A DNA stretch of 64,000 nt from Chitinophaga sp. SYP-B3965 (GCF_009647655.1 NZ_WJFD01000001.1:3400488-3464487); one strand, 5' to 3'. Counted from the stretch's first letter, positions 54,512 to 63,027 are shown. A program made the numbers and translations. Notes: generated from the letters alone by a model not told the origin.

Positions 54512-55276
54512 CTATTCTTTATCTAAAAAGAGATGGAAGGTGTCTCCACGGAGACCTACGCGCATAGCTTCCAGGGGAATGACCTCATTGGGGGCCAGGT
54601 TACCGAGGTTGGCGTTGCAACCTACGAGTTCCAGGAAATACAATTGCTGATCTTTCTGCGGCGCTTCCCAGATGATCTTTTCTGCGGGGATCTGGGTGAG
54701 GATCTCCTGCACCAGGCCTTCCCGTACTTCTCCCGAACCGCGGTAGATACCTACGTTACCGCCTTCGCGGGCTTCTGCTATCACATAGGTGGCGCCGGCT
54801 TCCAATTCTGCGCGCATCAGCTCAATCCACTTATAAGGAGGAATGATGTGCTCTGCATCTTTGGAACCTACTTCGCTGAGTACCAGGCCATGTTTGGTGA
54901 GTTGCTCGATGTAACCGCACTTTTCCGCGTGGGGAATAGTGATGGAACCATCGGATACTTCCATCCAGTTGATACCGTAATCCTTTATCAGCTTTACATA
55001 ATCATCAAACTGGTTACGGATCAGGAAGGCTTCAAACAGCGTGCCGCCAAAATATACCGGAATGTCAGCCGCCTGGTACAATTCAATCTTTGCACGCAGG
55101 TTAGGCGTTACGAACGATGTACCAAATCCCAACTTCACAACGTCTACATGTGGTGATGCTGCTGATATAAAATGCCTTGCTTCTTCTACACTCAAGCCTT
55201 TGTCCATTACCATGGTTAACCCATATGTACGGGGGCGGGTGGTCCTTTCAGGAATTTGCGTCAGATTAAAATTCAT
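54512..55276 (-). CDS. Phosphosulfolactate synthase (ComA-like)
   Basis: A 254-residue TIM-barrel protein of the ComA family. Landmarks are PRTYGLTMVMDKGLSVEEA, VDVVKLGFGTSFV, IPVYFGGTLFEAF, INWMEVSDGSITIP, LSEVGSKD and VIAEAREGGNVGIYRG. ComA adds sulfite to phosphoenolpyruvate giving (R)-2-phospho-3-sulfolactate, the first step of coenzyme M synthesis in methanogens. In Bacteroidota the likely product is sulfolactate, sulfopyruvate or cysteate for sulfonolipids such as capnine. That use is inference. The downstream phosphatase and dehydrogenase for this route are not in the window. Confidence 0.88.
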   Translation of the reverse strand: MNFNLTQIPERTTRPRTYGLTMVMDKGLSVEEARHFISAASPHVDVVKLGFGTSFVTPNLRAKIELYQAADIPVYFGGTLFEAFLIRNQFDDYVKLIKDYGINWMEVSDGSITIPHAEKCGYIEQLTKHGLVLSEVGSKDAEHIIPPYKWIELMRAELEAGATYVIAEAREGGNVGIYRGSGEVREGLVQEILTQIPAEKIIWEAPQKDQQLYFLELVGCNANLGNLAPNEVIPLEAMRVGLRGDTFHLFLDKE

Positions 55277-55425
55277 TTTTCACGATTTTATTCTTCTTAA
55301 TGGTCATTCACCAAACGTTCATTGCGTAGCTATGCCTATTGGTTTGTTGGCTTTCAAAATGATGATCAAATTATAAAACCGCGGCAAAAATAAGAAGTAA
55401 TATAATAAGAGAGGTAAAAAATGCC

Positions 55426-56856
55426 TTATCGTTTCCGGCGATACCTGGCAATCAACTCTACCACGCTGGTATGCTGCAGGATAGATGGGTCCAGCTCAGC
55501 GATCTTTTTGAATTGCCTTGGGTGCAGCTGCAGGGCGGTTTCCAGCTGGATCAGGCCTTCTTTGGTCCTGCCCATAGATACGAGTATCACCGCTTTATAG
55601 TACAGGAATACGGGCTTGCGGCCGATCTTGCCTTCTGCAATTTCCAGCTGGGCATACGCTTCTTCCACATGCCCCACGAGGTATAGGCCACGGATCAGCT
55701 CTTTCCAGGCAGATGCACTGCCGGGGCGGATCCTTACGGCGTTGAGGAAATATACCAGGGCTTCTTTGTCACTCCCGATCTGGAGTAAACACTGGCCGAG
55801 GGTGATATTGTATTCCAGGTTCTGCTTATTCAGGCGAATAGCAGACTGGAGGGATTTTATGGCGTTCTCCCAGTTCTCTTCGGTCATGTACGCCTTGGCT
55901 ATCTTGAGATAGAGCTTATCGTCGTTAGGACTGAGATGGGAGGCTTTGCGGTAGTAATAGCGGGCCTGTGTGAACTTGCGCATCTTTTCATAGCAGTGGC
56001 CGATGGCTTCGTAGATCACGTCCTCGGGTTTGGCTACTTCCAGGTGTTTCTGCAATACTTCGATGGCTTCGTTGAACTTACGCAGATGGATATACGCATC
56101 GCCCATGTTGCGGTAGGCATAGTCGAAACGCTCGTCTATCACTACGGCATACTGGTAGGCATCTACTGCTTTTTCATAGAGCTTCAGGCCCTGGTAGGCC
56201 GTTCCCAGGTTGAACCAGGCCAGCTGGTTATAGGGATGCTCATTGATAATGCTGGTATGCAGGCGGATGCTTTCTTCATTGCGGCCGGTGAACTCCGTCC
56301 AGAAGCAGATCTTGTGTAATGCTTCTTCGTTGGTGGGATCAAATTCCAACAACATCTTCAGGCAGTCGAACACCTTTTCGAACTCTTCCCAGTCGTCATA
56401 CACATCTGCCAGTTCCAGGAGCAGGTCTGTGCGGTCTTCCCCGTCGAACACTTTGATCTGTTCTTCGAGTAATTTCGCGGCCTTTTCGTGCTGGTTCATG
56501 GCCAGGTATACGTCTGTTTTGAGAATATAAAGATTGATATCGTTACTATCCAATACGGCGGCTTTTTCCAGCAGCTGCAAGGCTTCACGGTACTTTTTGG
56601 TTTCAATTAATAAAGCGGATTTCTTGAGGAGCAGTGCGGAAGAAAAGGGGAACTGCTCTATAGCGATCTCGACGGCTTGCATGGCATTGTTGAGTTCGTC
56701 ATGCTCGTCATAATAGTCGATGATCTGTTCGAAAGAATCCTCGTCCAGAAAGGAGTGAGAACGCCCTTCTTTTAGATTTTCAAATTGCTGAAGCAAGTCC
56801 CTTAAATCTTCAAAATCCTCGTTAAACTCGTTAAATGATGGGAAATCGTGATTCAT
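55426..56856 (-). CDS. Tetratricopeptide-repeat protein
   Basis: A 476-residue soluble protein from MNHDFPSFNEFNEDFEDLRD. The upstream ATG at 56892 is less likely. After an acidic N-terminal 60 residues there are roughly ten TPR units: DINLYILKTDVYLAMNQHEKAAKLL, NQLAWFNLGTAYQGLKLYEKAVDAY, FDYAYRNMGDAYIHLRKFNEAIEVL and others. No signal peptide or enzyme domain. TPR solenoids bind other proteins, and the partner here is unknown. It is the first gene before the phosphosulfolactate synthase gene on this strand. Confidence 0.9.
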   Translation of the reverse strand: MNHDFPSFNEFNEDFEDLRDLLQQFENLKEGRSHSFLDEDSFEQIIDYYDEHDELNNAMQAVEIAIEQFPFSSALLLKKSALLIETKKYREALQLLEKAAVLDSNDINLYILKTDVYLAMNQHEKAAKLLEEQIKVFDGEDRTDLLLELADVYDDWEEFEKVFDCLKMLLEFDPTNEEALHKICFWTEFTGRNEESIRLHTSIINEHPYNQLAWFNLGTAYQGLKLYEKAVDAYQYAVVIDERFDYAYRNMGDAYIHLRKFNEAIEVLQKHLEVAKPEDVIYEAIGHCYEKMRKFTQARYYYRKASHLSPNDDKLYLKIAKAYMTEENWENAIKSLQSAIRLNKQNLEYNITLGQCLLQIGSDKEALVYFLNAVRIRPGSASAWKELIRGLYLVGHVEEAYAQLEIAEGKIGRKPVFLYYKAVILVSMGRTKEGLIQLETALQLHPRQFKKIAELDPSILQHTSVVELIARYRRKR

Positions 56857-57004
56857 TAACGTAAATATAGGTGAAATTCGATCTGCCACCAAACCCGCCC
56901 AGCCTACCGTTTGTGTATATTTTTTAACATTTTATTAAGATAAAGGGTATCTTTACCTTAAGATAACGTTATGATAGATAGAAAATTCGTATATTTGTGG
57001 TACA

Positions 57005-57409
57005 ATGAAGAAGATAAATAACATAATTAGCACGTTCTCATTGTCTTGCCTCATGGTGAGTGCTTTATTCATGGTTGCACTTAACGTACAAGCCAATGAC
57101 TTAGGCGGTAACTTCGATAATAACGACGACAAGGTTGTAAAAAAGACCGAAACTAAATACAATCTCACCGCCATGCCCAAGACAAATCTGAGCCTCGATG
57201 CCGGATTCACTGCGAGTGGTATCCTGAGGACGGATTTTAAACTGAGCTCTGACAATACTGTGAATGTAAGATCTGTAGTGACTTACAAGCGAGGTAATGT
57301 TACCTATATAGTTCCTTACATCGTGCAGGCGCCGCCATTGCAAAATGTGTCGCCCCAGCATTATCATCAAGTGCAGGTGCAGGTTAAACTGCCCTTCAGG
57401 AAGAATTAA
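57005..57409 (+). CDS. Small exported protein of unknown function
   Basis: A 134-residue protein with a signal peptide (MKKINNIISTFSLSCLMVSA then LFMVALNVQAND). The mature 105 residues contain DNNDDKVVKKTETKYNLTAM, a beta-prone middle and HYHQVQVQVKLPFRKN at the end. No family recognised. A TATATTTG box (56990-56997) ends seven bases before the ATG, so the mRNA may have almost no leader. It is followed by a terminator hairpin and a stretch of repeats. Confidence 0.7.
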   Translation: MKKINNIISTFSLSCLMVSALFMVALNVQANDLGGNFDNNDDKVVKKTETKYNLTAMPKTNLSLDAGFTASGILRTDFKLSSDNTVNVRSVVTYKRGNVTYIVPYIVQAPPLQNVSPQHYHQVQVQVKLPFRKN

Positions 57410-57438
57410 GGACAATTTGAAAAGAGATTTTACAAAGG

Positions 57439-57468
57439 AAGGCTGTTCGTGAGAACGGCCTTTTTTGT
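57439..57468 (+). terminator. Terminator of the small exported protein gene
   Basis: AAGGCTGTTC (57439-57448) and GAACGGCCTT (57453-57462) pair with one wobble, followed by TTTTTTG. First of a series of similar hairpins. Confidence 0.8.
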
Positions 57469-57504
57469 TTGGGGGGGTTGGAAAGCAAAGCTTATTTGAA
57501 ATTG

Positions 57505-57739
57505 CGTAAAAGGCCGTTCTTGCGAACGGCCTTTTACGTTGGGGGTTTTCCCAAAAGGAAAAGGCTGTGGACAGCCTTTTGTGTTGGGTTTTCTCATAAA
57601 GAAAGAAACCTCTCTTTGCATTGGGGAACTTATAAAAGAGAAAAGCCATTCTTGCGGGTTTTCTCATAAAAGAAAGAAACCTCTCTTTGCACTTGGGGTT
57701 ACGTTTAAAAAGCAAAAGGCCATCCCTGCGGATAGCCTT
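57505..57739. repeat. Series of related hairpins and a 70-bp-period direct repeat
   Basis: After the first terminator come a perfect 15-bp hairpin (arms 57505-57519 and 57524-57538, core AAAAGGCCGTTC), another at 57559-57580 (AAAAGGCTGT/ACAGCCTTTT), and one at 57716-57739 (AAGGC-C-ATCC/GGAT-A-GCCTT). Between them GGGTTTTCTCATAAAGAAAG and AAACCTCTCTTTGCA occur twice, at 57586-57626 and 57656-57698. The AAAAGGC...GCCTTTT hairpins share sequence, so they are copies of one terminator-like unit. The last one probably ends the minus-strand gene at 57761. Confidence 0.8.
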
Positions 57740-57760
57740 CTTTATATCTTGCGGGTCTCT

Positions 57761-58423
57761 TTACCCCCTGATCTTCTTCAACTCATCCTGGGTAATTTCC
57801 TTATACCCCTTCGGCTCATCAAAAGTAGAAGCCGGCACCGGGCTAAGGTCCACCTTCGTGGCCACTGCCCTCATTTTAGAACCTGCCTTAATGATGATCT
57901 CAAACTCCAGCGGAATCCCTTTCAGGTTCATAAAACGGCGGTTGTAAAATCTGTTCTCCGGCAGGATGTCCATCGTGTAGAACACATCAAACGTAGTACC
58001 GTCCTCATTTTTACCAATTGCTTTACGGCACTTGTACCCGGCTATTTCCCTCGTTTCATTCTGATCTGTGAACTGGGTACCCTGGTACTTCTTCACATCC
58101 TGTTCGTAGCCTTTCTTGTCCGTCCGGATGAGGTATTTATCCCCGTGATTATCCATCAGTGTCACCACTGTTTCGCTCTGCGTATTGATGAGGTAAATGT
58201 AATTCACCACATTGAAGTTCATGTCTATACGGCTCTGGTTACCACGGATATACTGTGTCATAGAGCTGCCGGCAAACATAGCCTCCATTTGGAGCTGTTC
58301 CGGCGGTAATTCTACTTTATAAGTGATCCGGGCATCCGATATGGTACGTTGTGCCAACAGCGGCGTTGCCAGGCCCGCAATGCAGCCTATCAACAATCCC
58401 CCTATTTGTAACAATTTTCGCAT
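57761..58423 (-). CDS. Exported protein, DUF4412/GLPGLI-like
   Basis: A 220-residue protein with a signal peptide (to LLAQ). The middle segment KYQGTQFTDQNETREIAGYKCRKAIGKNEDGTTFDVFYTMDI resembles proteins of the DUF4412 and GLPGLI type, in which a IAGYKC(R/K)KA strand is followed by a strand for the outer-surface beta-sandwich. Function is not known for these families. It lies alone between repeats and the enoyl-CoA hydratase gene. Confidence 0.65.
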   Translation of the reverse strand: MRKLLQIGGLLIGCIAGLATPLLAQRTISDARITYKVELPPEQLQMEAMFAGSSMTQYIRGNQSRIDMNFNVVNYIYLINTQSETVVTLMDNHGDKYLIRTDKKGYEQDVKKYQGTQFTDQNETREIAGYKCRKAIGKNEDGTTFDVFYTMDILPENRFYNRRFMNLKGIPLEFEIIIKAGSKMRAVATKVDLSPVPASTFDEPKGYKEITQDELKKIRG

Positions 58424-58482
58424 AATGGTTCAATTAATTCATAGGTACTAGTGAAAAATCTATGCCAAAGGTGGTAGATCCG

Positions 58483-59256
58483 CTACCAGTCTGGTTTTAA
58501 CTTATTCAAAAACGCGCCAATGCCCTTTTGACAATCCGGGTGTTGCCTGGTTTCCGCATTTGTGCGGGCCGCAGCTTCCAGGGCGTCCGGTAAGGGTTTA
58601 TCCAAAGCCGCATTGACCAGTTGCTTGGTGACTTTCAGGGAGTTAGCGGATGCCTCACTGCATAACTTTTCTGCTAACGCCTGTACTTCCTCTTTAATTG
58701 TTTCCGCAGGCATCAGGCCATTAATGAGTCCAAGCTTCACAGCTTCTTCTGCAGGGATTAATTTCCCGGTTAACAGCAGTTCCCGGGCACGGCCCTCTCC
58801 TATTTTCCTCACTAAGAACACACTCACCAAAGCAGGCACAAAACCTATCCTTACTTCTGTATAACCAAATTTTGCAGCCGGTACGGAATAACTCAGATCA
58901 GCTACAGAAGCCAATCCGCATCCACCGGCAATGGCATCTCCCTCTATCCGGGCAATCACCACCTTTTCCAGCGAATAGATATCCTGCATTAATTGCATCA
59001 GCTCTTTTGAGTCAATTAAGTTCTCCTCAAAGCTATTGCGCTGCAACTGTTGCAGATATTCCAGATCTGCACCAGCACAGAATGCTTTTCCATTTCCGGC
59101 AAGGATCACCACTTTCACATTTTCATCTGCTTCTGCCTCGGCAAAAGCAGCTCTTAATTCCCTTACTACTTCCCCGTTCAGCGCATTCCGCTTGTCCAGC
59201 CGGTCCAGTGTAATGGTGGCAATCCTGTTGCTAATATGGTAGGTAATTCCCCGCAT
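58483..59256 (-). CDS. Enoyl-CoA hydratase/isomerase-family protein
   Basis: A 257-residue crotonase-fold protein from MRGITYHISNRIATITLDRL at 59256. An ATG six codons upstream lies inside the probable promoter and is rejected. The oxyanion-hole segments AGNGKAFCAGADLEYLQQL and EGDAIAGGCGLASVADLSYS are present, and the catalytic region RIGFVPALVSVFLVRKIGE lacks the glutamate pair of classic hydratases at one position (AKFGYTEVRIGFVPA), as in many members of the methylglutaconyl or isomerase groups. Substrate unknown. Confidence 0.88.
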   Translation of the reverse strand: MRGITYHISNRIATITLDRLDKRNALNGEVVRELRAAFAEAEADENVKVVILAGNGKAFCAGADLEYLQQLQRNSFEENLIDSKELMQLMQDIYSLEKVVIARIEGDAIAGGCGLASVADLSYSVPAAKFGYTEVRIGFVPALVSVFLVRKIGEGRARELLLTGKLIPAEEAVKLGLINGLMPAETIKEEVQALAEKLCSEASANSLKVTKQLVNAALDKPLPDALEAAARTNAETRQHPDCQKGIGAFLNKLKPDW

Positions 59257-59260
59257 GATC

Positions 59261-59292
59261 CAAATGTAAGGCAATTATTTTTAACGATTAAA
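59261..59292 (-). promoter_or_regulatory. Promoter of the enoyl-CoA hydratase-like gene
   Basis: TTTA (59289-59292) and TACATTTG (59261-59268) are separated by 20 bases on the minus strand. The -7 box ends four bases before the ATG at 59256, so the transcript would begin at about the start codon. Confidence 0.6.
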
Positions 59293-59378
59293 CAGTATGT
59301 ATAACGTATTGTAAATTAAAAGCCTCTGTGGGAAATTACGTTCCAACAGAGGCTCTCTCTTCGTTATTTTACATTGTT

Positions 59379-61064
59379 TTAGTGTGCTACTTCTTCTATC
59401 ACTTTTCCTACATTACCATTAGGCATCTGGATGCGCAACATGGCAGCAACAGTAGGGGCTATATCTGTCATGGCAGTTGTCCTATTGGTTTTACCATGGC
59501 GTACACCCCATCCCATCCAAACTAACGGAATGTGGGCATCGTATGGGTTCCAGAGACCGTGGGTGGTTCCGGTGTTGCCACCAGCCAGCCAGCCCGGCAG
59601 CAGTGTGATCATAATATCTCCGCTGCGTTGTACATTAAAGCCATTGATCATCATAGTTTTAAGCGGTTCCGGCAAGGGCGCAGTGGCCAGTTGATGAAGG
59701 TCTACGGCATTGGAAACACCGGGGTACCTGATCGCATTTTTAATGATCCAGTCCTTCACCTGTTCCAGCTTACCTGATTTCTCCAGGCCTGGTATATCCA
59801 GGGTGAATTGGTAATTATCCGCAGATATAATGGCTTTCTTAATGCCAAATTCCGTTTCAACGCCTATGTTGAGGGCTTTCATCATGGCGGCATCGCTATA
59901 GAAACCAGTTGGCAGCTTATTTTCTTTCAGGAAGCCGGGCACATGTGCTACGCCATGGTCTGCTGTGATGAAGAACAACCATTGGCCTTTCCCCACTTTC
60001 TGATCAAGATATTTGAAAAAAGCAGCCAGGTCTTTATCGAGGCGCAGGTAGGTATCTTCTGTTTCCACAGAGTTAGGACCATGCTGGTGGCCTACGTAAT
60101 CTGTTGAAGATAAACTCACTGCCAGGAAATCCGTGAAGGCGCCTTTACCAAGTTGTTCATTATCCAGTGCTTTCTTTGCAAACTCCAGGGTAAAGGAATT
60201 ACCAAAAGGAGTAGAAGAAAGGATGCCAAAGCTATTACCCATAGTACCAGCCAGTTCATGCGGGAAAGAGGTATTATTCTGCCCTTTGAACTTTCCTTCA
60301 TAAGGTTTTTCATCAGCTGTACTCTGCGTATAAGTATTTACAGGATACAGCGTGTTCCATGGCTGAGACAAATATTTAGCAGGCAGTTTCTCGTTATTGA
60401 ATGCATCAACCCATGCAGGAAGGGCGTTCATATAGTAAGAACTGGTCATGAAATTTCCGGTTGCACCATCATACCAATAAGCAGCATTTGCGCTATGTCC
60501 GGCAGGCAAAATAGCCCCGCGGTCCTTGATAGCCACGCCGATTGTTTTATTACGGAAATTCTGCGCGAGGCGAAGTTCATCTGTAATAGTGTTGGTAAGC
60601 ATGTTCTTAGGACTCATTCTTCCTGCTGCATCACTGCCGCCAATTGCGGTAACTGTCGTATCTTCCGTGCAATACATGGTTTGGCCGGTGGTCCTGTCGT
60701 ACCAGTTATTACCGATAATTCCATGCAGCGCAGGTACAGACCCGGTATAGGCACAGGTGTGGCCACAGGCAGTGATAGTAGGTGTGTAAGGAATCAGGGT
60801 GTTCTCGCAGGAGAAACCTTCATTCAACAGTCGTTTAAACCCGTCATTGCTATAACGGTCATAATAACGGTACAGGAAGTCCCAGCGCATTTGGTCTACT
60901 ACCATGCCCACCACCAATTTGGGACGGGCAATTCCTTTTGCTGTCTTATTACCATAATTTGGCGGGAAACCGTGGGTAGGCGAAGTGGCTTTTTGGCCAA
61001 AAGTTACGGTTGCCGTCAATAGTAATGCGACAGTTAAAAATTTAATACGGCTCATATAAATCAT
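59379..61064 (-). CDS. PafA-like periplasmic alkaline phosphatase
   Basis: A 561-residue exported protein (signal MSRIKFLTVALLLTATVTFG, start probably at the second ATG, 61055). It has the alkaline-phosphatase fold with metal ligands VVDQMRWDF, the threonine nucleophile in TPTITACGHTCAYTG, STDYVGHQHGP, FFITADHGVAH and GTTHGLWNPYDAH, and the phosphate-holding lysine and arginine in KDRGAILPAGH that mark PafA rather than phosphodiesterases of the same superfamily. It releases phosphate from phosphomonoesters outside the inner membrane. PafA-type enzymes of Bacteroidota are calcium-independent zinc enzymes by family knowledge. Confidence 0.92.
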   Translation of the reverse strand: MIYMSRIKFLTVALLLTATVTFGQKATSPTHGFPPNYGNKTAKGIARPKLVVGMVVDQMRWDFLYRYYDRYSNDGFKRLLNEGFSCENTLIPYTPTITACGHTCAYTGSVPALHGIIGNNWYDRTTGQTMYCTEDTTVTAIGGSDAAGRMSPKNMLTNTITDELRLAQNFRNKTIGVAIKDRGAILPAGHSANAAYWYDGATGNFMTSSYYMNALPAWVDAFNNEKLPAKYLSQPWNTLYPVNTYTQSTADEKPYEGKFKGQNNTSFPHELAGTMGNSFGILSSTPFGNSFTLEFAKKALDNEQLGKGAFTDFLAVSLSSTDYVGHQHGPNSVETEDTYLRLDKDLAAFFKYLDQKVGKGQWLFFITADHGVAHVPGFLKENKLPTGFYSDAAMMKALNIGVETEFGIKKAIISADNYQFTLDIPGLEKSGKLEQVKDWIIKNAIRYPGVSNAVDLHQLATAPLPEPLKTMMINGFNVQRSGDIMITLLPGWLAGGNTGTTHGLWNPYDAHIPLVWMGWGVRHGKTNRTTAMTDIAPTVAAMLRIQMPNGNVGKVIEEVAH

Positions 61065-61127
61065 TGATTGTTGCTAATTTACTCTCCGTTAAGACGTGGA
61101 AAAATTGATCAGCAAAAGTAACCTAAG

Positions 61128-61157
61128 TTTACAAAAAATTTAATTTTTATACCTTTG
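61128..61157 (+). promoter_or_regulatory. Promoter of the alpha-oxoamine synthase gene
   Basis: TTTA (61128-61131), 18 bases, TACCTTTG (61150-61157). The -7 box is a perfect match and gives a leader of about 25-30 bases. Confidence 0.65.
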
Positions 61158-61190
61158 TAACCAAATTTTAAACTCTTTTTAATAATCGTC

Positions 61191-62429
61191 ATGGATATAT
61201 TCGAGAAACTGAAGAACATGGGGCCCATCGGAGAGCACTCTGACAGAGCCCACGGTTATTTTGCTTTTCCAAAGCTGGAAGGTGAAATTGGTCCCCGTAT
61301 GAAATTCCGGGGAAAAGATAAGATTGTATGGAGCCTGAACAACTACCTGGGCCTGGCTAACCACCCGGAAGTTCGTGCCACTGATGCGAAAGCTGCGGCT
61401 GATTTCGGATTGGCAGCGCCAATGGGTGCGCGGATGATGAGTGGAAACACTAATCATCATGAGCAACTGGAAAAAGAATTGAGCGACTACATGGGTAAAG
61501 AAGATACTACCCTGCTCAATTATGGCTACCAGGGTATCATGAGCGCCATTGATGCAATCTGTAACCGTCGTGATGTGATCGTGTACGATGCAGAATGCCA
61601 CGCCTCTATTGTAGATGGCCTGCGTTTGCACCAGGGACATCGTTATGTATTCAAACACAACGATATTGAAGATTGCGAAAAACAACTGAAACGTGCGGTA
61701 GAAATGTGCAAAACCACCGGCGGCGGGATCCTCGTGATCACAGAAGGTGTATTTGGCATGGCTGGTGATCAGGGTAAACTGAAAGAGATCGTTGCTTTGA
61801 AGGAAGTTTATGAATTCCGTTTAATGGTAGACGATGCCCATGGTTTTGGTACAATGGGTAAAACCGGTGCCGGCACAGGTGAAGAGCAGAATGTACAGGA
61901 TCAGATCGATCTGCTGTTCAATACTTTCGCTAAATCAGGTGCTTCCATCGGCGCGTTCATGAGCGGTGATAAAGCCATCATCAACTACATCCGCTACAAT
62001 AGCCGTTCTCAGATCTTTGCTAAATCTATTCCTTTGCCCATCGTGATCGGACATCTGAAACGTGTTCAAATGATGCGTCAGCAACCGGAACTGAAAGACA
62101 AACTGTGGAGCAATGTAAATAAGCTGCAAAAAGGTCTCCGTGAAAGAGGTTTCGATATCGGAAGAACTAATTCACCGGTAACGCCTATCTACCTGCAGGG
62201 AGATATTCCTGAAGCAACAGCGATGTGCCTGGACCTGCGTGAGAACTATAATATCTTCTGTTCTATCGTAGTGTATCCGGTGATACCAAAAGGCCAGATC
62301 ATTTACCGCCTGATCCCAACAGCAGCACACTCTGATGAGGATATTGAGCTGACGCTGAAGGCTTTCACTGAAACAAAGGCAAAGCTGGACCAGAAAGTGT
62401 ATGCAGTAGCAGAGATCCCAATGGTATAA
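61191..62429 (+). CDS. Alpha-oxoamine synthase, serine palmitoyltransferase or cysteate acyltransferase type
   Basis: A 412-residue PLP enzyme of the alpha-oxoamine synthase family: SLNNYLGLANHPEV, GARMMSGNTNHHEQLEKELS, YDAECHASIVDG, ITEGVFGMAGDQG, VDDAHGFGTMG and the Schiff-base lysine in FNTFAKSGASIGAF. These enzymes condense an amino acid with an acyl-CoA or acyl-ACP and release CO2. In Bacteroidota this close group supplies the base of sphingolipids (from serine) or sulfonolipids (from cysteate). The choice cannot be read from sequence. The phosphosulfolactate synthase 6 kb away would favour cysteate. Confidence 0.85.
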   Translation: MDIFEKLKNMGPIGEHSDRAHGYFAFPKLEGEIGPRMKFRGKDKIVWSLNNYLGLANHPEVRATDAKAAADFGLAAPMGARMMSGNTNHHEQLEKELSDYMGKEDTTLLNYGYQGIMSAIDAICNRRDVIVYDAECHASIVDGLRLHQGHRYVFKHNDIEDCEKQLKRAVEMCKTTGGGILVITEGVFGMAGDQGKLKEIVALKEVYEFRLMVDDAHGFGTMGKTGAGTGEEQNVQDQIDLLFNTFAKSGASIGAFMSGDKAIINYIRYNSRSQIFAKSIPLPIVIGHLKRVQMMRQQPELKDKLWSNVNKLQKGLRERGFDIGRTNSPVTPIYLQGDIPEATAMCLDLRENYNIFCSIVVYPVIPKGQIIYRLIPTAAHSDEDIELTLKAFTETKAKLDQKVYAVAEIPMV

Positions 62430-62451
62430 GTAAGTACTTTTTAGATATGTT

Positions 62452-62486
62452 AAGGGCATTCGTAAGGATGCCCTTTTCTTTTTTTA
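62452..62486 (+). terminator. Terminator of the alpha-oxoamine synthase gene
   Basis: AAGGGCAT (62452-62459) and ATGCCCTT (62468-62475) form an 8-bp stem followed by TTCTTTTTTT. Confidence 0.85.
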
Positions 62487-62511
62487 TTTGTTAACATAGG
62501 GGCAAAAAAAT

Positions 62512-62534
62512 AGGGCTGATGGTTAGTCAGCCCT
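62512..62534 (-). terminator. Orphan minus-strand terminator
   Basis: AGGGCTGA (62512-62519) and TCAGCCCT (62527-62534) form an 8-bp stem with a 7-base loop. The minus strand continues ATTTTTTTGCC, a good U-tract, while the plus strand has none. The only known minus-strand gene upstream, purL, already has its own terminator at 62988-63012, so this site implies a further transcript. Confidence 0.7.
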
Positions 62535-62762
62535 GGCAAACAAATCGTTCTTTCACTAGGTGTAATACATGATCATAAGAATCGATCGTTCATGAGGACA
62601 TGGTAATAAAAAAAAGTTTAGGTCATCATAGAATATGGATAACTATGAAGTAACCCATAAATATATTTTATGATAATTCAGTACTTTAATGTCTTAAGGG
62701 GATTTTTGCTTAGCACGGCTCCGTGTGCTTTTCTCGAACTAAAACAAGCTGCTATCCAGCGT
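62535..62762 (-). ncRNA. Candidate small RNA between an orphan promoter and terminator
   Basis: No protein gene fits. On the minus strand a -7-like box TATTTTTG (62768-62775) with ATTG 19 bases upstream (62795-62798) precedes this stretch, and the orphan terminator ends it, giving a transcript of about 250 bases. Short frames in it, up to ten codons, have no support. The two ends pair only weakly (CTGG/CCAG and GTTC/GAAC), so a 6S-like rod is possible but not shown. AT-rich. I do not recognise the RNA family. Confidence 0.35.
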
Positions 62763-62987
62763 TTAACCAAAAATAACGTACTTATACGGTATATCAATAA
62801 CACTAACGTTGTATTTTGTTAACGCACTGTTAAACTTGGCCATTCTTTTGTTAACAGACCCATTTTTCAATTGTTAATGGGCCTTATTTTCTCCTATTTT
62901 TCCGCTTTCGCGTATACGAGACCGTTGGTGTAGGTTACCTTTGCGGACTTAATCTACTACTGTCACTGTTTACACTGTCGCAAAAAA

Positions 62988-63012
62988 AAGGCTGGTCGTT
63001 ATGACCAGCCTT
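62988..63012 (-). terminator. Terminator of purL
   Basis: AAGGCTGGTC (62988-62997) and GACCAGCCTT (63003-63012) form a perfect 10-bp stem. The minus strand continues TTTTTTTGCG. The plus strand has TTTCTATTC after it, so it may work both ways. Confidence 0.88.
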
Positions 63013-63027
63013 TCTATTCTTTATCTT

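Noticed and set aside
62934..62985. Plus-strand TACCTTTG box as the promoter of a short RNA ending at the purL terminator
   Set aside because: The -7 box is perfect, but no -33 box lies at the right distance and the possible transcript would be only about 60 bases. Left as unproven.
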